A stretch of DNA of 9,292 nucleotides. Origin: 2-12-FULL-40-12 sp964518135 (GTDB taxonomy: Bacteria; Patescibacteriota; Minisyncoccia; Minisyncoccales; 2-12-FULL-40-12). The stretch spans positions 1-9,292 of the forward strand of contig CAZFEY010000028.1 in NCBI GenBank assembly GCA_964518135.1. The letters are read 5' to 3'. Below the pieces are notes generated by a model. The model was not told the DNA's origin, made no database searches, and saw only the letters and a program-made list of their open reading frames with translations. Positions 1 through 5,636 of the stretch are shown here, in pieces. A program made the translations under genes and the position numbers. Position 1 is the stretch's first letter, and each line of letters opens with the position of its first letter.

Positions 1-287
1 GAGAAAAACACGAAAGAATCATACTTACCACCGCAGCCATAAAAGAAGGGCTTATTCTGTTCCCCAATAAAGGCGCCGAAGAACTCATCTCTCAGCTTAC
101 AGGATTTGGTACGGAAAAATACGACGATCTTGCAGACGCATATGCAATCGCCGCCAACCAGTTTATCGCGCATGCCAACATGCCATCATTACACATCGAA
201 TTCTTTGAAGCACCAAGACCACGAAGAAGAGGATTATCATTGGGAGAGAATGGAGAAGATGGGGACGGCTGGAGACCTTTATCCTAA
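1..287 (+). CDS. terL: Phage terminase large subunit, C-terminal fragment (cut by window edge)
   Basis: The open frame (codons from base 3) runs in from the left edge and stops at TAA 285-287, giving 94 residues with no start in the window. It reads ...LFPNKGAEELISQLTGFG, then TEKYDDLADAYAIAANQF. An 'E-L-I-x-Q-L-x-x-F' helix followed by a K-[YH]-DD-L-x-DA motif is typical of the C-terminal RNase H-like nuclease domain of phage large terminases, where the Asp of this motif helps bind the catalytic metal. The enzyme cuts concatemeric DNA and powers its packaging into procapsids. The tail is Arg-rich, then acidic (RPRRRGLSLGENGEDGDGW). No other packaging or head gene is visible here, so it may be the end of a prophage module or a remnant. 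The family call rests on a short C-terminal stretch only, so the gene symbol is tentative. Confidence 0.72.
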   Translation, partial: EKHERIILTTAAIKEGLILFPNKGAEELISQLTGFGTEKYDDLADAYAIAANQFIAHANMPSLHIEFFEAPRPRRRGLSLGENGEDGDGWRPLS

Positions 288-391
288 AATGAGTTGACGG
301 TAGTTTAGGTTATCAAATGGTAATAATTAGGGGTCTGGACTAACCCTTTGATTTGCGGCATCTTTGTTACTGAAAGGTCAATATCTATTTC

Positions 392-420
392 TTGGAAAAA
401 TCAAGAGGAATAGTTATAAT
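392..420 (+). promoter_or_regulatory. Sigma70-like promoter ahead of structured RNA and nuclease gene
   Basis: A -35 box TTGGAA (392-397) and a perfect -10 box TATAAT (415-420) are separated by exactly 17 bp. The predicted transcription start is near 427, about 40 bases before the structured RNA at 468-573 and about 205 bases before the nuclease start codon. The rest of 288-391, after the terL stop, shows no gene or other clear signal. Confidence 0.7.
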
Positions 421-467
421 AAATTAACAATTTAATATCCGCCTAAACTTCGTATTACGAAACATGG

Positions 468-573
468 CAAAAAGCCGTATGAAGCATAAAGAACCCATCA
501 TGGGGTCGCTTCATACGCCATATCGGGAAACCGGTATGAGTGGCTTCGGCCACTACCCGTGGTGGGCTTTTTG
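468..573 (+). ncRNA. Candidate structured RNA (multi-branch, GNRA and UUCG loops)
   Basis: Four helices nest compactly. P1 pairs 468-476 with 565-573 (caaaaagcc/ggctttttg, 9 bp). P2 pairs 477-485 with 508-516 (gtatgaagc/gcttcatac, 9 bp), with a small inner hairpin 494-497/501-504. P3 pairs 519-526 with 531-538 (8 bp, one G-U) closed by a GAAA loop. P4 pairs 539-544 with 549-554 (agtggc/gccact) closed by a UUCG loop in the stable C(UUCG)G setting. Linkers are 0-2 bases between P1/P2, P2/P3 and P3/P4; 555-564 is a single-stranded joiner. GAAA and UUCG are favoured tetraloops only in the plus-strand RNA, and the promoter at 392-420 points into it, so plus strand is likely. It may be a free small RNA, the 5' leader of the nuclease mRNA (59 bases downstream), or a terminator-like end for the upstream transcript, since P1 ends in five U. 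I do not recognise an Rfam class. Confidence 0.55.
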
Positions 574-632
574 TATGGGTACGCCGACGGGAAAGGTCGA
601 AAGAATACTTGATATAAACAAAATATAAAAAT

Positions 633-1487
633 ATGACCGAAATAAAACCAGAACAAGAAATTAATAAAAAGAAAAAATACAAGGTAGTATATTGGATAGT
701 TTCTATATTCTTTATTCTTGTACTGATTGGGATTGGAAATTCAAACCAAGACACTGGAATCACTCCTCAGGTAACAACGCCTTCTCAAAACGAAGAACCT
801 ATCGAAGTAAAATCTCAATCGAACGAAGAAGAACAAGTACCACAAGCGCAACCGCCTAGCGAAGAAAAAACATATCTAGTAACAGAAGTAGTTGACGGAG
901 ATACTATCAAAATTGAAGGCGGCCAAACCATCAGATATATTGGCATTGATACTCCAGAAACAGTTCATCCGTCACAACCGGTAGGATGTTTTGGGTTAGA
1001 ATCATCCAATAAAAACAAAGAGTTAGTTCAGGGAAAAAGAATAAAAATAGAAAAAGATGTTTCTGAAACAGATAGATACGGAAGGCTTTTAAGATACGTT
1101 TGGATAGATGATATATTCGTAAATGACTATCTCGTAAGAAATGGATATGCTACGGCATATACCTATCCACCAGACGTTAAATATTCAGAACAATTCGTTC
1201 AGGCACAAAAGGAAGCAAGGGAAAATAACAGAGGGTTATGGAGCAAATGCCAAACCGCTCCTACTTCCACACAACAGGAAACATCGCCTCCCACATCACA
1301 AACAACTACTCCCCCACCCGCTCAAAATAGTTCAACAATTATATGCTCTAGCAATGCATATAATTGTACCGACTTTACAACCCACACAGAAGCTCAAAAT
1401 GTTTTTGAGACTTGCGGAGGGGTAAATAATGATATCCACAAATTAGATGCCGACAAAGACGGGAGTGCTTGCGAAAACCTTCCATAG
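633..1487 (+). CDS. Membrane-anchored thermonuclease (SNase) with C-terminal excalibur domain
   Basis: The protein has 284 residues. Residues 1-17 are polar and Lys-rich, 18-35 form one hydrophobic segment (signal anchor), 36-78 a low-complexity Glu/Gln/Pro linker, about 80-204 a staphylococcal-nuclease domain, 207-235 a Thr/Pro/Gln linker, and about 237-284 an excalibur domain with a DADKDGSACE calcium-type motif (272-281) and paired cysteines. The SNase signature is intact: VDGDT (87-91), R101 and IDTPE (105-109) with E109, and YGR with R151, matching the catalytic Arg35/Glu43/Arg87 of the S. aureus enzyme. It should hydrolyse DNA or RNA with Ca2+ outside the membrane, which would suit nucleotide scavenging by a CPR cell or processing of incoming DNA (inference). 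No Shine-Dalgarno site precedes the ATG; transcription probably comes from 392-420 through the structured RNA. It converges on the RT gene with a 27-bp gap and no visible terminator. Confidence 0.88.
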   Translation: MTEIKPEQEINKKKKYKVVYWIVSIFFILVLIGIGNSNQDTGITPQVTTPSQNEEPIEVKSQSNEEEQVPQAQPPSEEKTYLVTEVVDGDTIKIEGGQTIRYIGIDTPETVHPSQPVGCFGLESSNKNKELVQGKRIKIEKDVSETDRYGRLLRYVWIDDIFVNDYLVRNGYATAYTYPPDVKYSEQFVQAQKEARENNRGLWSKCQTAPTSTQQETSPPTSQTTTPPPAQNSSTIICSSNAYNCTDFTTHTEAQNVFETCGGVNNDIHKLDADKDGSACENLP

Positions 1488-1514
1488 ATTACTACCAATA
1501 ATGACTAAATGAAT

Positions 1515-2510
1515 TCAAAAAGAATGGGATGAAAATAAATTCTCTGCTTCTTTCTGCAACTCTATTGTATTTCCATGACTCATTAAGCCAAGGTAAGATA
1601 CAATTGTTTCCCTCTTGCCGCTCACTTTCTTAATCCTTTCCAACATTCTCCTTTTTGTGTTGGTTCTTAATGTTCTGTATTCAGGAAAATGAACCCAACC
1701 CAGAAAATCTATACCTGAAGCAAGGGTTTCTATCGATATTTTATCCGGATGCAATTGAAGCCGTAAATTATTGAATAAAAATTCTTTGATTTTAGGAAGG
1801 ATGCTTTTAAGCCAATCCTTGCCTTGCGACATAATCACAAAATCATCAGCGTAACGGATATAATATTTAATTCTAAGTTCTTGTTTGATATACATATCAA
1901 ATTCGTGCATATAAACATTTGCCAAGAGTTGCGAAGTGAGGTTGCCAAGAGGTAGGCCGATACGAGGGACAGTTGTATTAAAACTCGAGACCACTTGGTT
2001 AACCAGCCAAATGATATTAGTGTCAGTTATATATCTCCCAAGGATTTTCATTAAGATATCATGGTCTATATTGGCAAAGAATTTTTTAATGTCACACTTA
2101 AGAACAAAACAGGTTTTCGTGTGATTTTTTGACGCCTTACGAGCAAAACTCCTGAAACGATTCATGGCTCGATGAGTGCCTTTACCTACGCGACAAGAAT
2201 AAGAATCATGAATAAATCTGTCGTGAAAATACCAATACAATTCTTTGTATATAAGGTGATGCAAAACCCTATCACGTACGGTTGCTTTATGAATTATGCG
2301 CGACTTAGGATCTGAAATATTAAACACAGAGTACGAACCATGAACATATGTTTTATTCTTAAGGTCTAAATAAAGATTAACGATATTTTTAGCAAGTTCG
2401 GCTTGGAATTGCACAACATCTTTCTTCCTCTTCTTGCCGCGCAAAAACTTCTCCCAAGTCAAAAGGAGATTCTCAATAGAAATAATATTATTATATCTAT
2501 GAATACACAT
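1515..2510 (-). CDS. DGR reverse transcriptase
   Basis: This is a 331-residue reverse transcriptase (333 if the in-frame TTG at 2516 is used; a GGGGA lies 6 bases before that TTG and 12 before the ATG, so the start is not settled). In 333-residue numbering the motifs are: block 2 HDSYSCRVGKGTHRA (103 on); block 3 with catalytic D142 in KCDIKKFF; block 4 GLPLGNLTSQ (187-196), the [ILV]G-x3-SQ form typical of DGR enzymes rather than the QG-x3-SP of group II intron RTs; the active-site YADD (222-225); block 6 LQLHPDK; block 7 FLGW. No maturase or endonuclease domain follows. In the family model the enzyme copies TR RNA with errors at adenines, together with Avd, to make cDNA that replaces VR. 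A matching TR and VR lie nearby. The gene is on the same strand as TR and target, but TR is separated from it by an antisense avd. It ends in TGA. Confidence 0.95.
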   Translation of the reverse strand: MCIHRYNNIISIENLLLTWEKFLRGKKRKKDVVQFQAELAKNIVNLYLDLKNKTYVHGSYSVFNISDPKSRIIHKATVRDRVLHHLIYKELYWYFHDRFIHDSYSCRVGKGTHRAMNRFRSFARKASKNHTKTCFVLKCDIKKFFANIDHDILMKILGRYITDTNIIWLVNQVVSSFNTTVPRIGLPLGNLTSQLLANVYMHEFDMYIKQELRIKYYIRYADDFVIMSQGKDWLKSILPKIKEFLFNNLRLQLHPDKISIETLASGIDFLGWVHFPEYRTLRTNTKRRMLERIKKVSGKRETIVSYLGLMSHGNTIELQKEAENLFSSHSF

Positions 2511-2882
2511 GAACAAATAGTATCCCCGACAATCCCACTCGTTCTCGTCCAGACAAAAGAAGTTTATCGATTATGGCATAACTATATTGTAAATCTCAAC
2601 CGCGTTGATCGCTATACGATCGGCGCAAAGATTGACGATACATTTCTCTCGCTACTAGAACTTATATTCAAAGGATGTTTCGCCTATGACAAATTTGAGA
2701 AGATATCTATTATATCTCAAGCAATAGCAAAATCAGATTTGCTTAAATTTCTTCTGCAAATAGCGTGGGAAAACAAAATCATAAATAATAAGATTTACGG
2801 CGCGCTTATTCTTTTACTCGACGAAATAGGCCGCATGCTTGGCGGCTGGAAGAAAAATCTCGAAAACAAAACTCCCCGCTAA
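2499..2882 (+). CDS. avd: DGR accessory protein Avd (four-helix bundle)
   Basis: The 127-residue protein is almost all helical. The family signature near the end reads LLDEIGRMLGGWKKNLENK (107 on), preceded by VYRLWHNYIVNLNRVDRYTIGAKIDDTFLSLLE-type text (22-54) characteristic of Avd and 23S-intervening-sequence (S23) proteins. Avd forms a basic pentameric barrel that binds RT and the TR RNA and is needed for cDNA synthesis in phage BPP-1. The start at ATG 2499 gives the usual family length; the frame stays open to 2403, but the extra residues look nothing like Avd and lie deep in the RT gene. No good Shine-Dalgarno site is visible: an AGGAG at 2464-2468 is about 30 bases too far. The gene is oriented opposite to RT, TR and target. 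Its first codons overlap the first codons of the RT gene, and its stop lies 21 bp from the TR edge. Confidence 0.9.
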   Translation: MNTHEQIVSPTIPLVLVQTKEVYRLWHNYIVNLNRVDRYTIGAKIDDTFLSLLELIFKGCFAYDKFEKISIISQAIAKSDLLKFLLQIAWENKIINNKIYGALILLLDEIGRMLGGWKKNLENKTPR

Positions 2883-2903
2883 AAACGGAGAGAAATCATT
2901 TGA

Positions 2904-3023
2904 GTCGCTGAAACAGAGAATGATATTGTTCTCATTCCACGTGTTCTCGAAGTTGCCGAGGTTGAAGTTGAAGTCACCATCGTTGTTGACGTTGATGTTC
3001 GGCACCCTGTGGTTACCGTCGGC
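2904..3023 (-). repeat. DGR template repeat (TR)
   Basis: This 120-bp noncoding block matches the 3' end of the target gene (3381-3500) without gaps at an offset of 477. The 15 mismatches are at plus-strand positions 2926, 2927, 2930, 2936, 2945, 2947, 2954, 2963, 2984, 2987, 2993, 2998, 3008, 3013 and 3014. Each is T on the plus strand, that is A on the coding (minus) strand. None of the 83 non-adenine positions differs. Read in the target frame, TR holds 12 Asn codons (AAC/AAT), 11 of which are changed in VR. Similarity ends sharply on both sides. The last 22 bases in coding sense (2904-2925) are identical to VR and are the likely IMH-type homing end. TR precedes the antisense of avd and then RT on the minus strand. 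Confidence 0.95.
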
Positions 3024-3284
3024 GCACTCTATTCAATGTACGACACGCCACCTAAACCACCAAGAACAGCACCGGCCATTCTTTGTATTTTATTCCGAGC
3101 CCCGAGTTTAAACTCTCGCTCGCTAACGCGTCGCACCGACTTATTTGATTTTTTCATAAAAGGCGGCTCTCATTCATAAGGCGTACCCGATGAATAACTC
3201 ACCCCTTCCTTATACGAGAATTCGATGGCATGAAGCCATGGCCGCATGCACAATCTATTATCCAGATTTATTGTAGAAAATTTA
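3024..3284. other. Noncoding leader between TR and target terminator, with dyad
   Basis: No convincing gene is seen here. A 12-bp perfect palindrome GAGTTTAAACTC (3104-3115) is flanked by further pairing CGAG 3096-3099 with CTCG 3119-3122, making an interrupted hairpin. A smaller hairpin is at 3225-3229/3235-3239. On the minus strand this stretch lies directly upstream of TR, so it should hold the start or leader of the TR RNA; I could not find a convincing promoter pair in it. TR RNA may therefore start here from a weak promoter or come from read-through of the target transcript. Confidence 0.4.
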
Positions 3285-3320
3285 TGCAAAAATAACAGCC
3301 CTCGTCTTGCGACAAGGGCT
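3285..3320 (-). terminator. Intrinsic terminator of the DGR target gene
   Basis: On the minus strand AGCCCTTGTC (3320-3311) pairs with GACGAGGGCT (3306-3297) over 10 bp with one G-U. The closing loop is GCAA (GNRA type), followed by GTTATTTTTG. It begins 36 bases after the target stop codon. It also lies about 60 bp beyond the VR end, where DGRs often carry a hairpin that aids homing. Confidence 0.75.
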
Positions 3321-3322
3321 TC

Positions 3323-3376
3323 AAGAGTCAAAGAAATTGAGGAACAATTTGAGTGCCTAAGCTTCCAAGGACTCTT
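3323..3376. repeat. Inverted repeat just past the 3' end of VR
   Basis: AAGAGTC (3323-3329) pairs with GACTCTT (3370-3376), enclosing a second hairpin AAATTG (3334-3339) with CAATTT (3345-3350) and a 5-base loop. The outer arm starts 4 bp past the VR/target homology end at 3381. In BPP-1 a hairpin or cruciform a few bases beyond VR stimulates retrohoming, so this is a candidate for the same role. The pairing is short and AT-rich and could be chance. Confidence 0.35.
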
Positions 3377-4055
3377 CGAAGTCGCTGAAACAGAGAATGA
3401 TACGGTACTCATCCCACGTGTACCCGAAGTAGCCGAGGTCGAAGTTGAAGTCACCATCGTGGTGGACGTAGATGATCGGCACCCCGTGGCGACCGTCGGC
3501 ATCTTTGAAGAGCCGTTCCTTCTCATCGAAGGAACTGTACCAGTAACCTTTCGGTAACTGATCCCTCTTCTGGTCAAAGACCAAGGATACTCCCTGAGCA
3601 CCAGTATAGACCGCTCCTTGGGTTGCGAGAAACGCCATGCGCTCCTCTGAGGTGGTCGCGCCTGGTACGATCTGTTTGTACGCGCGAACGCGGTATTTTT
3701 TCCCGGGTTCCAGCTTCCGACTCGGATTTGGGAAATTCTGGTCAGAGATGTCGTCGTTGTAGTGATAGAACTTTTTATGGTTCTTTCTCTTGAACGACGC
3801 GAGCTGAGTGTTGGGGTCGTAGTCGTCAGGGACCACGATGATACCAAGTTCCTTGAACAGACCAAACTTCTCTGTAGGCTCGGTCGAAACGACGACAGGA
3901 TTATCCTCAACAATCAGTTGAAGCCTACCCATCACCTCGTCGTAATCGAGAGTTTTCTCGTTCACCCTGCGAGTGATCTCGTTGTAGCGGCGTTGAAGGC
4001 CACCGAGTCTCTCATTGTCCATCTTGCCGTCCAAGACAGCATTCTGTTCCGTCAT
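3357..4055 (-). CDS. DGR target protein with C-terminal variable region
   Basis: The protein has 232 residues. Residues 1-55 are polar and helical (GLQRRYNEITRRVNEKTLDY), with no signal peptide or membrane segment; about 60-185 form the conserved scaffold (GKKYRVRAYKQIVPG, QKRDQLPKGYWYSSFDEKE); 186-225 are encoded by VR; seven residues follow. Compared with TR, 13 residues have changed: R189, G191, I194, Y196, H198, H199, D206, Y209, G211, Y212, D215, Y217 and R218, against Asn (11 sites), Arg (191) and Glu (211) in TR. Tyr, His, Asp and Arg dominate, as expected for a variable binding face. VR at the extreme C-terminus fits the C-type-lectin-like fold of known DGR targets, but I cannot confirm that fold here. 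The ligand is unknown. The start is fixed by AAGGAG 8 bases upstream. The gene is visibly GC-richer than its DGR neighbours, and it has its own terminator at 3285-3320. Confidence 0.92.
   Translation of the reverse strand: MTEQNAVLDGKMDNERLGGLQRRYNEITRRVNEKTLDYDEVMGRLQLIVEDNPVVVSTEPTEKFGLFKELGIIVVPDDYDPNTQLASFKRKNHKKFYHYNDDISDQNFPNPSRKLEPGKKYRVRAYKQIVPGATTSEERMAFLATQGAVYTGAQGVSLVFDQKRDQLPKGYWYSSFDEKERLFKDADGRHGVPIIYVHHDGDFNFDLGYFGYTWDEYRIILCFSDFEESLEA
3381..3500 (-). repeat. DGR variable repeat (VR) in the target gene
   Basis: This 120-bp 3' segment of the target gene (codons 186-225) is the recipient of TR information. It differs from TR at 15 positions, all at TR adenines (A to C, G or T in coding sense), giving 13 amino-acid changes. 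Its final 22 bp (3381-3402) are identical to TR and are the likely homing initiation end. The invariant frame is ADG, DGDFNF, F, TW and IILCFSD; the variable residues are interspersed. Confidence 0.95.
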
Positions 4056-4063
4056 AATGACAG

Positions 4064-4069
4064 CTCCTT
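4064..4069 (-). promoter_or_regulatory. Ribosome binding site of the DGR target gene
   Basis: AAGGAG on the minus strand lies 8 bases before the ATG at 4055. It is a strong Shine-Dalgarno site and fixes the target start. RT and avd lack an equally good one, suggesting the target is translated much more than the mutagenesis machinery. Confidence 0.8.
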
Positions 4070-4089
4070 AAGCTAGCGGGCTACTCTAG

Positions 4090-4142
4090 TTAGCCATAGC
4101 TATAAAACTTCGTTTTTATCAAAATCTTATAGCTATGGCTAA
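4090..4142. repeat. 16-bp perfect inverted repeat over the target promoter and leader
   Basis: TTAGCCATAGCTATAA (4090-4105) and TTATAGCTATGGCTAA (4127-4142) are perfect inverted copies separated by 21 bp. Each arm contains the 8-bp palindrome ATAGCTAT (4096-4103 and 4129-4136), centres 33 bp apart, about three helical turns. This could be a pair of operators for a dimeric regulator, a strong leader hairpin in the target mRNA, or part of a recombination site for the nearby serine recombinase. The sequence alone does not decide. Confidence 0.7.
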
Positions 4143-4154
4143 TTGTTCTTACAA
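4126..4154 (-). promoter_or_regulatory. Candidate promoter of the DGR target gene
   Basis: On the minus strand TTGTAA (4154-4149) and TATAAG (4131-4126) are separated by 17 bp, with predicted start near 4119. One arm of the 16-bp inverted repeat covers most of the -10 box and spacer. The match is moderate at -35 (4 of 6) and good at -10 (5 of 6). Confidence 0.45.
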
Positions 4155-4171
4155 ATTTCTTATTTTAAAGA

Positions 4172-4191
4172 GCTAATATATTAATATTAGC
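4172..4191. repeat. 20-bp AT-rich palindrome between target and recombinase genes
   Basis: GCTAATAT (4172-4179) and ATATTAGC (4184-4191) are perfect inverted arms around a 4-base centre ATTA. It sits about 105 bp ahead of the recombinase start, a place where an operator for its expression or part of an attachment site would be expected. Its role is unknown. Confidence 0.5.
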
Positions 4192-4295
4192 ATACCTTAG
4201 AAGATTTGTCAATAGCTGTTCTGGCTTATCTTACAAGCTCGAGATTTGAGACATGCCTTGACTTACCTTCATGGTTCCGACATCCTTGCCTTACT

Positions 4296-5633
4296 ATGAA
4301 TACACAACCCATAGGGCTGGTAGGAACTGCAGCAGTCCAAACGAACATCCAAGTCCCAGAAAAGGTCAAATACGTGCTTTACGCCCGCAAATCGACCGAA
4401 TCTGACGAAAAACAGGCCCTTTCGATAGATTCTCAGGTTAAAGAGATGCTGCAAATCGCCGAAAGGGAAAGTCTAGAGATTATCGACATAAGACGAGAAT
4501 CTCATTCGGCCAAAGATTCGGATCAACGACCAATATTCAGTGAAATCATTAAAGACATACGAACTGGACGATACAACGGCATTTTGACTTGGGCGCCAGA
4601 CCGATTATCAAGAAACGCCGGAGATCTTGGATCGCTGGTAGATTTAATAGACCAAAAAATTCTTATAGAAATCAGGACTTACGGACAACGGTTTACCAAC
4701 TCCCCTAACGAAAAGTTTTTACTGATGATTTTATGCAGTCAGGCGAAATTGGAAAATGATAATAAAAGTGTAAATGTAAAACGAGGACTAAGGATGCGAT
4801 GTGAAATGGGACTGTGGCCAAGCGTAGCTCCTACCGGATATTTCAATGAGAAACGGATTGACCGCAAAGGATATGTTATCGTGGACACCGAAAGGGCGCC
4901 GGTCGTGAGACGGATGTTCGAAAAAATGGCCTACGAAAAATGGAGCGGACGAAAAATATGGCAATGGCTTAAATTTGAAATGAACTTCCGAACGGCCACA
5001 AGCAATAAACATCTCTCTCTGAGCAATATTTATAAAATACTCCAATCCCCTTTCTATTACGGCGTTTTCGAATATCCGGTTGGAAGTGGAAACTTTTATA
5101 CCGGAAAACATCAGCCGATTATTACGAGAGAATTATTTGAAAAAGTAAAAGAACATTTGAAACGAGACAGAATCGTCCGCGGTGAAAGCAAAGAATTCGC
5201 ATTCACGAAACTCGTAACTTGCGGCATCTGCGGCTCGGGTGTTTGTGCCGAAGAAAAATTCAAAGTGATAAAAAGCACCTGCACGACCGCAAGATACGTA
5301 TATTACGGATGCAACAGATCAAGAGACCGCTTCTGCAAGGGCGGATATATAAGAGAAGAAGAACTCATCAAGCAGTTGATTCTGCTGATGGGAAAAATAG
5401 AAACCGATGAAGGCATGGTACGCAAAAAATTTGCAGAAGAATACAAGCGAGTGGAAAGGTTCCAAAAGGCGTTCTTCGGTAATCAAATAAAATCCTTTGA
5501 AGAAAACTTTGATCAAAAAAAATATCTGACTTATATACTTACCGAAGGAACTTTTGAAGAAAAACGGGAATTACTGGGATGTATAAAAAACAAAATGCTC
5601 TTAAGAGACAAAGTGATATTCATAGCTGATTAG
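4296..5633 (+). CDS. Large serine recombinase (site-specific integrase/resolvase family)
   Basis: The protein has 445 residues from ATG 4296; the frame is open back to a TTG at 4206, but those 30 residues look non-coding. The N-terminal resolvase domain (about 24-165) has YARKS with catalytic S33, SIDSQ (43-47) and WAPDRLSRN (99-107), whose Arg residues stabilise the phosphoserine intermediate. A 'recombinase' domain follows (about 175-290, VAPTGY at 177-182), then a zinc-ribbon with C309, C312, C339 and C347, and a helical, likely coiled-coil tail (352-430). Such enzymes cut all four strands at att sites through a Ser-DNA bond and integrate or excise phages and islands. Its place beside a DGR, with terL on the far side, suggests it moved this segment. 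No Shine-Dalgarno site is seen before the ATG. All catalytic residues appear intact, and a strong terminator follows directly. Confidence 0.93.
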   Translation: MNTQPIGLVGTAAVQTNIQVPEKVKYVLYARKSTESDEKQALSIDSQVKEMLQIAERESLEIIDIRRESHSAKDSDQRPIFSEIIKDIRTGRYNGILTWAPDRLSRNAGDLGSLVDLIDQKILIEIRTYGQRFTNSPNEKFLLMILCSQAKLENDNKSVNVKRGLRMRCEMGLWPSVAPTGYFNEKRIDRKGYVIVDTERAPVVRRMFEKMAYEKWSGRKIWQWLKFEMNFRTATSNKHLSLSNIYKILQSPFYYGVFEYPVGSGNFYTGKHQPIITRELFEKVKEHLKRDRIVRGESKEFAFTKLVTCGICGSGVCAEEKFKVIKSTCTTARYVYYGCNRSRDRFCKGGYIREEELIKQLILLMGKIETDEGMVRKKFAEEYKRVERFQKAFFGNQIKSFEENFDQKKYLTYILTEGTFEEKRELLGCIKNKMLLRDKVIFIAD

Positions 5634-5636
5634 TAA

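Noticed and set aside
455..763. 102-residue minus-strand ORF
   Set aside because: It overlaps the structured RNA and the start of the well-supported SNase gene in antisense, and its composition (RRRTHTKSPPRVV...) reflects the RNA's stems read as codons.
2403..2498. Longer avd start giving 159 residues
   Set aside because: The extra 32 residues lie inside the RT coding region and do not resemble Avd; ATG 2499 gives the family length.
1515..2510. Retron or group II intron reverse transcriptase
   Set aside because: There is no maturase/endonuclease domain, no intron domain V-like structure nearby and no msr/msd-type inverted repeat layout. The SQ-type motif 4, Avd and the TR/VR pair point to a DGR.
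2814..3005. 63-residue minus-strand ORF containing NVNNDGDFNFNLGNF
   Set aside because: This is the TR read in the target frame. It continues into antisense avd with no homology and lacks a start signal; TR is a template, not a gene.
2904..3500. CRISPR-like or simple duplicated repeats
   Set aside because: There are only two copies, 120 bp long, one inside a coding region, with adenine-specific differences; no regular short repeats or spacers.
3170..3913. 247-residue minus-strand ORF
   Set aside because: It is a shadow of the target gene in another frame: Ser/Arg/Thr-rich low complexity with no domain, while the overlapping frame has the Shine-Dalgarno site and the TR/VR relation.
4206..4295. 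TTG start extending the recombinase by 30 residues
   Set aside because: The extension has no family resemblance and no ribosome binding site; the resolvase domain begins well after ATG 4296.
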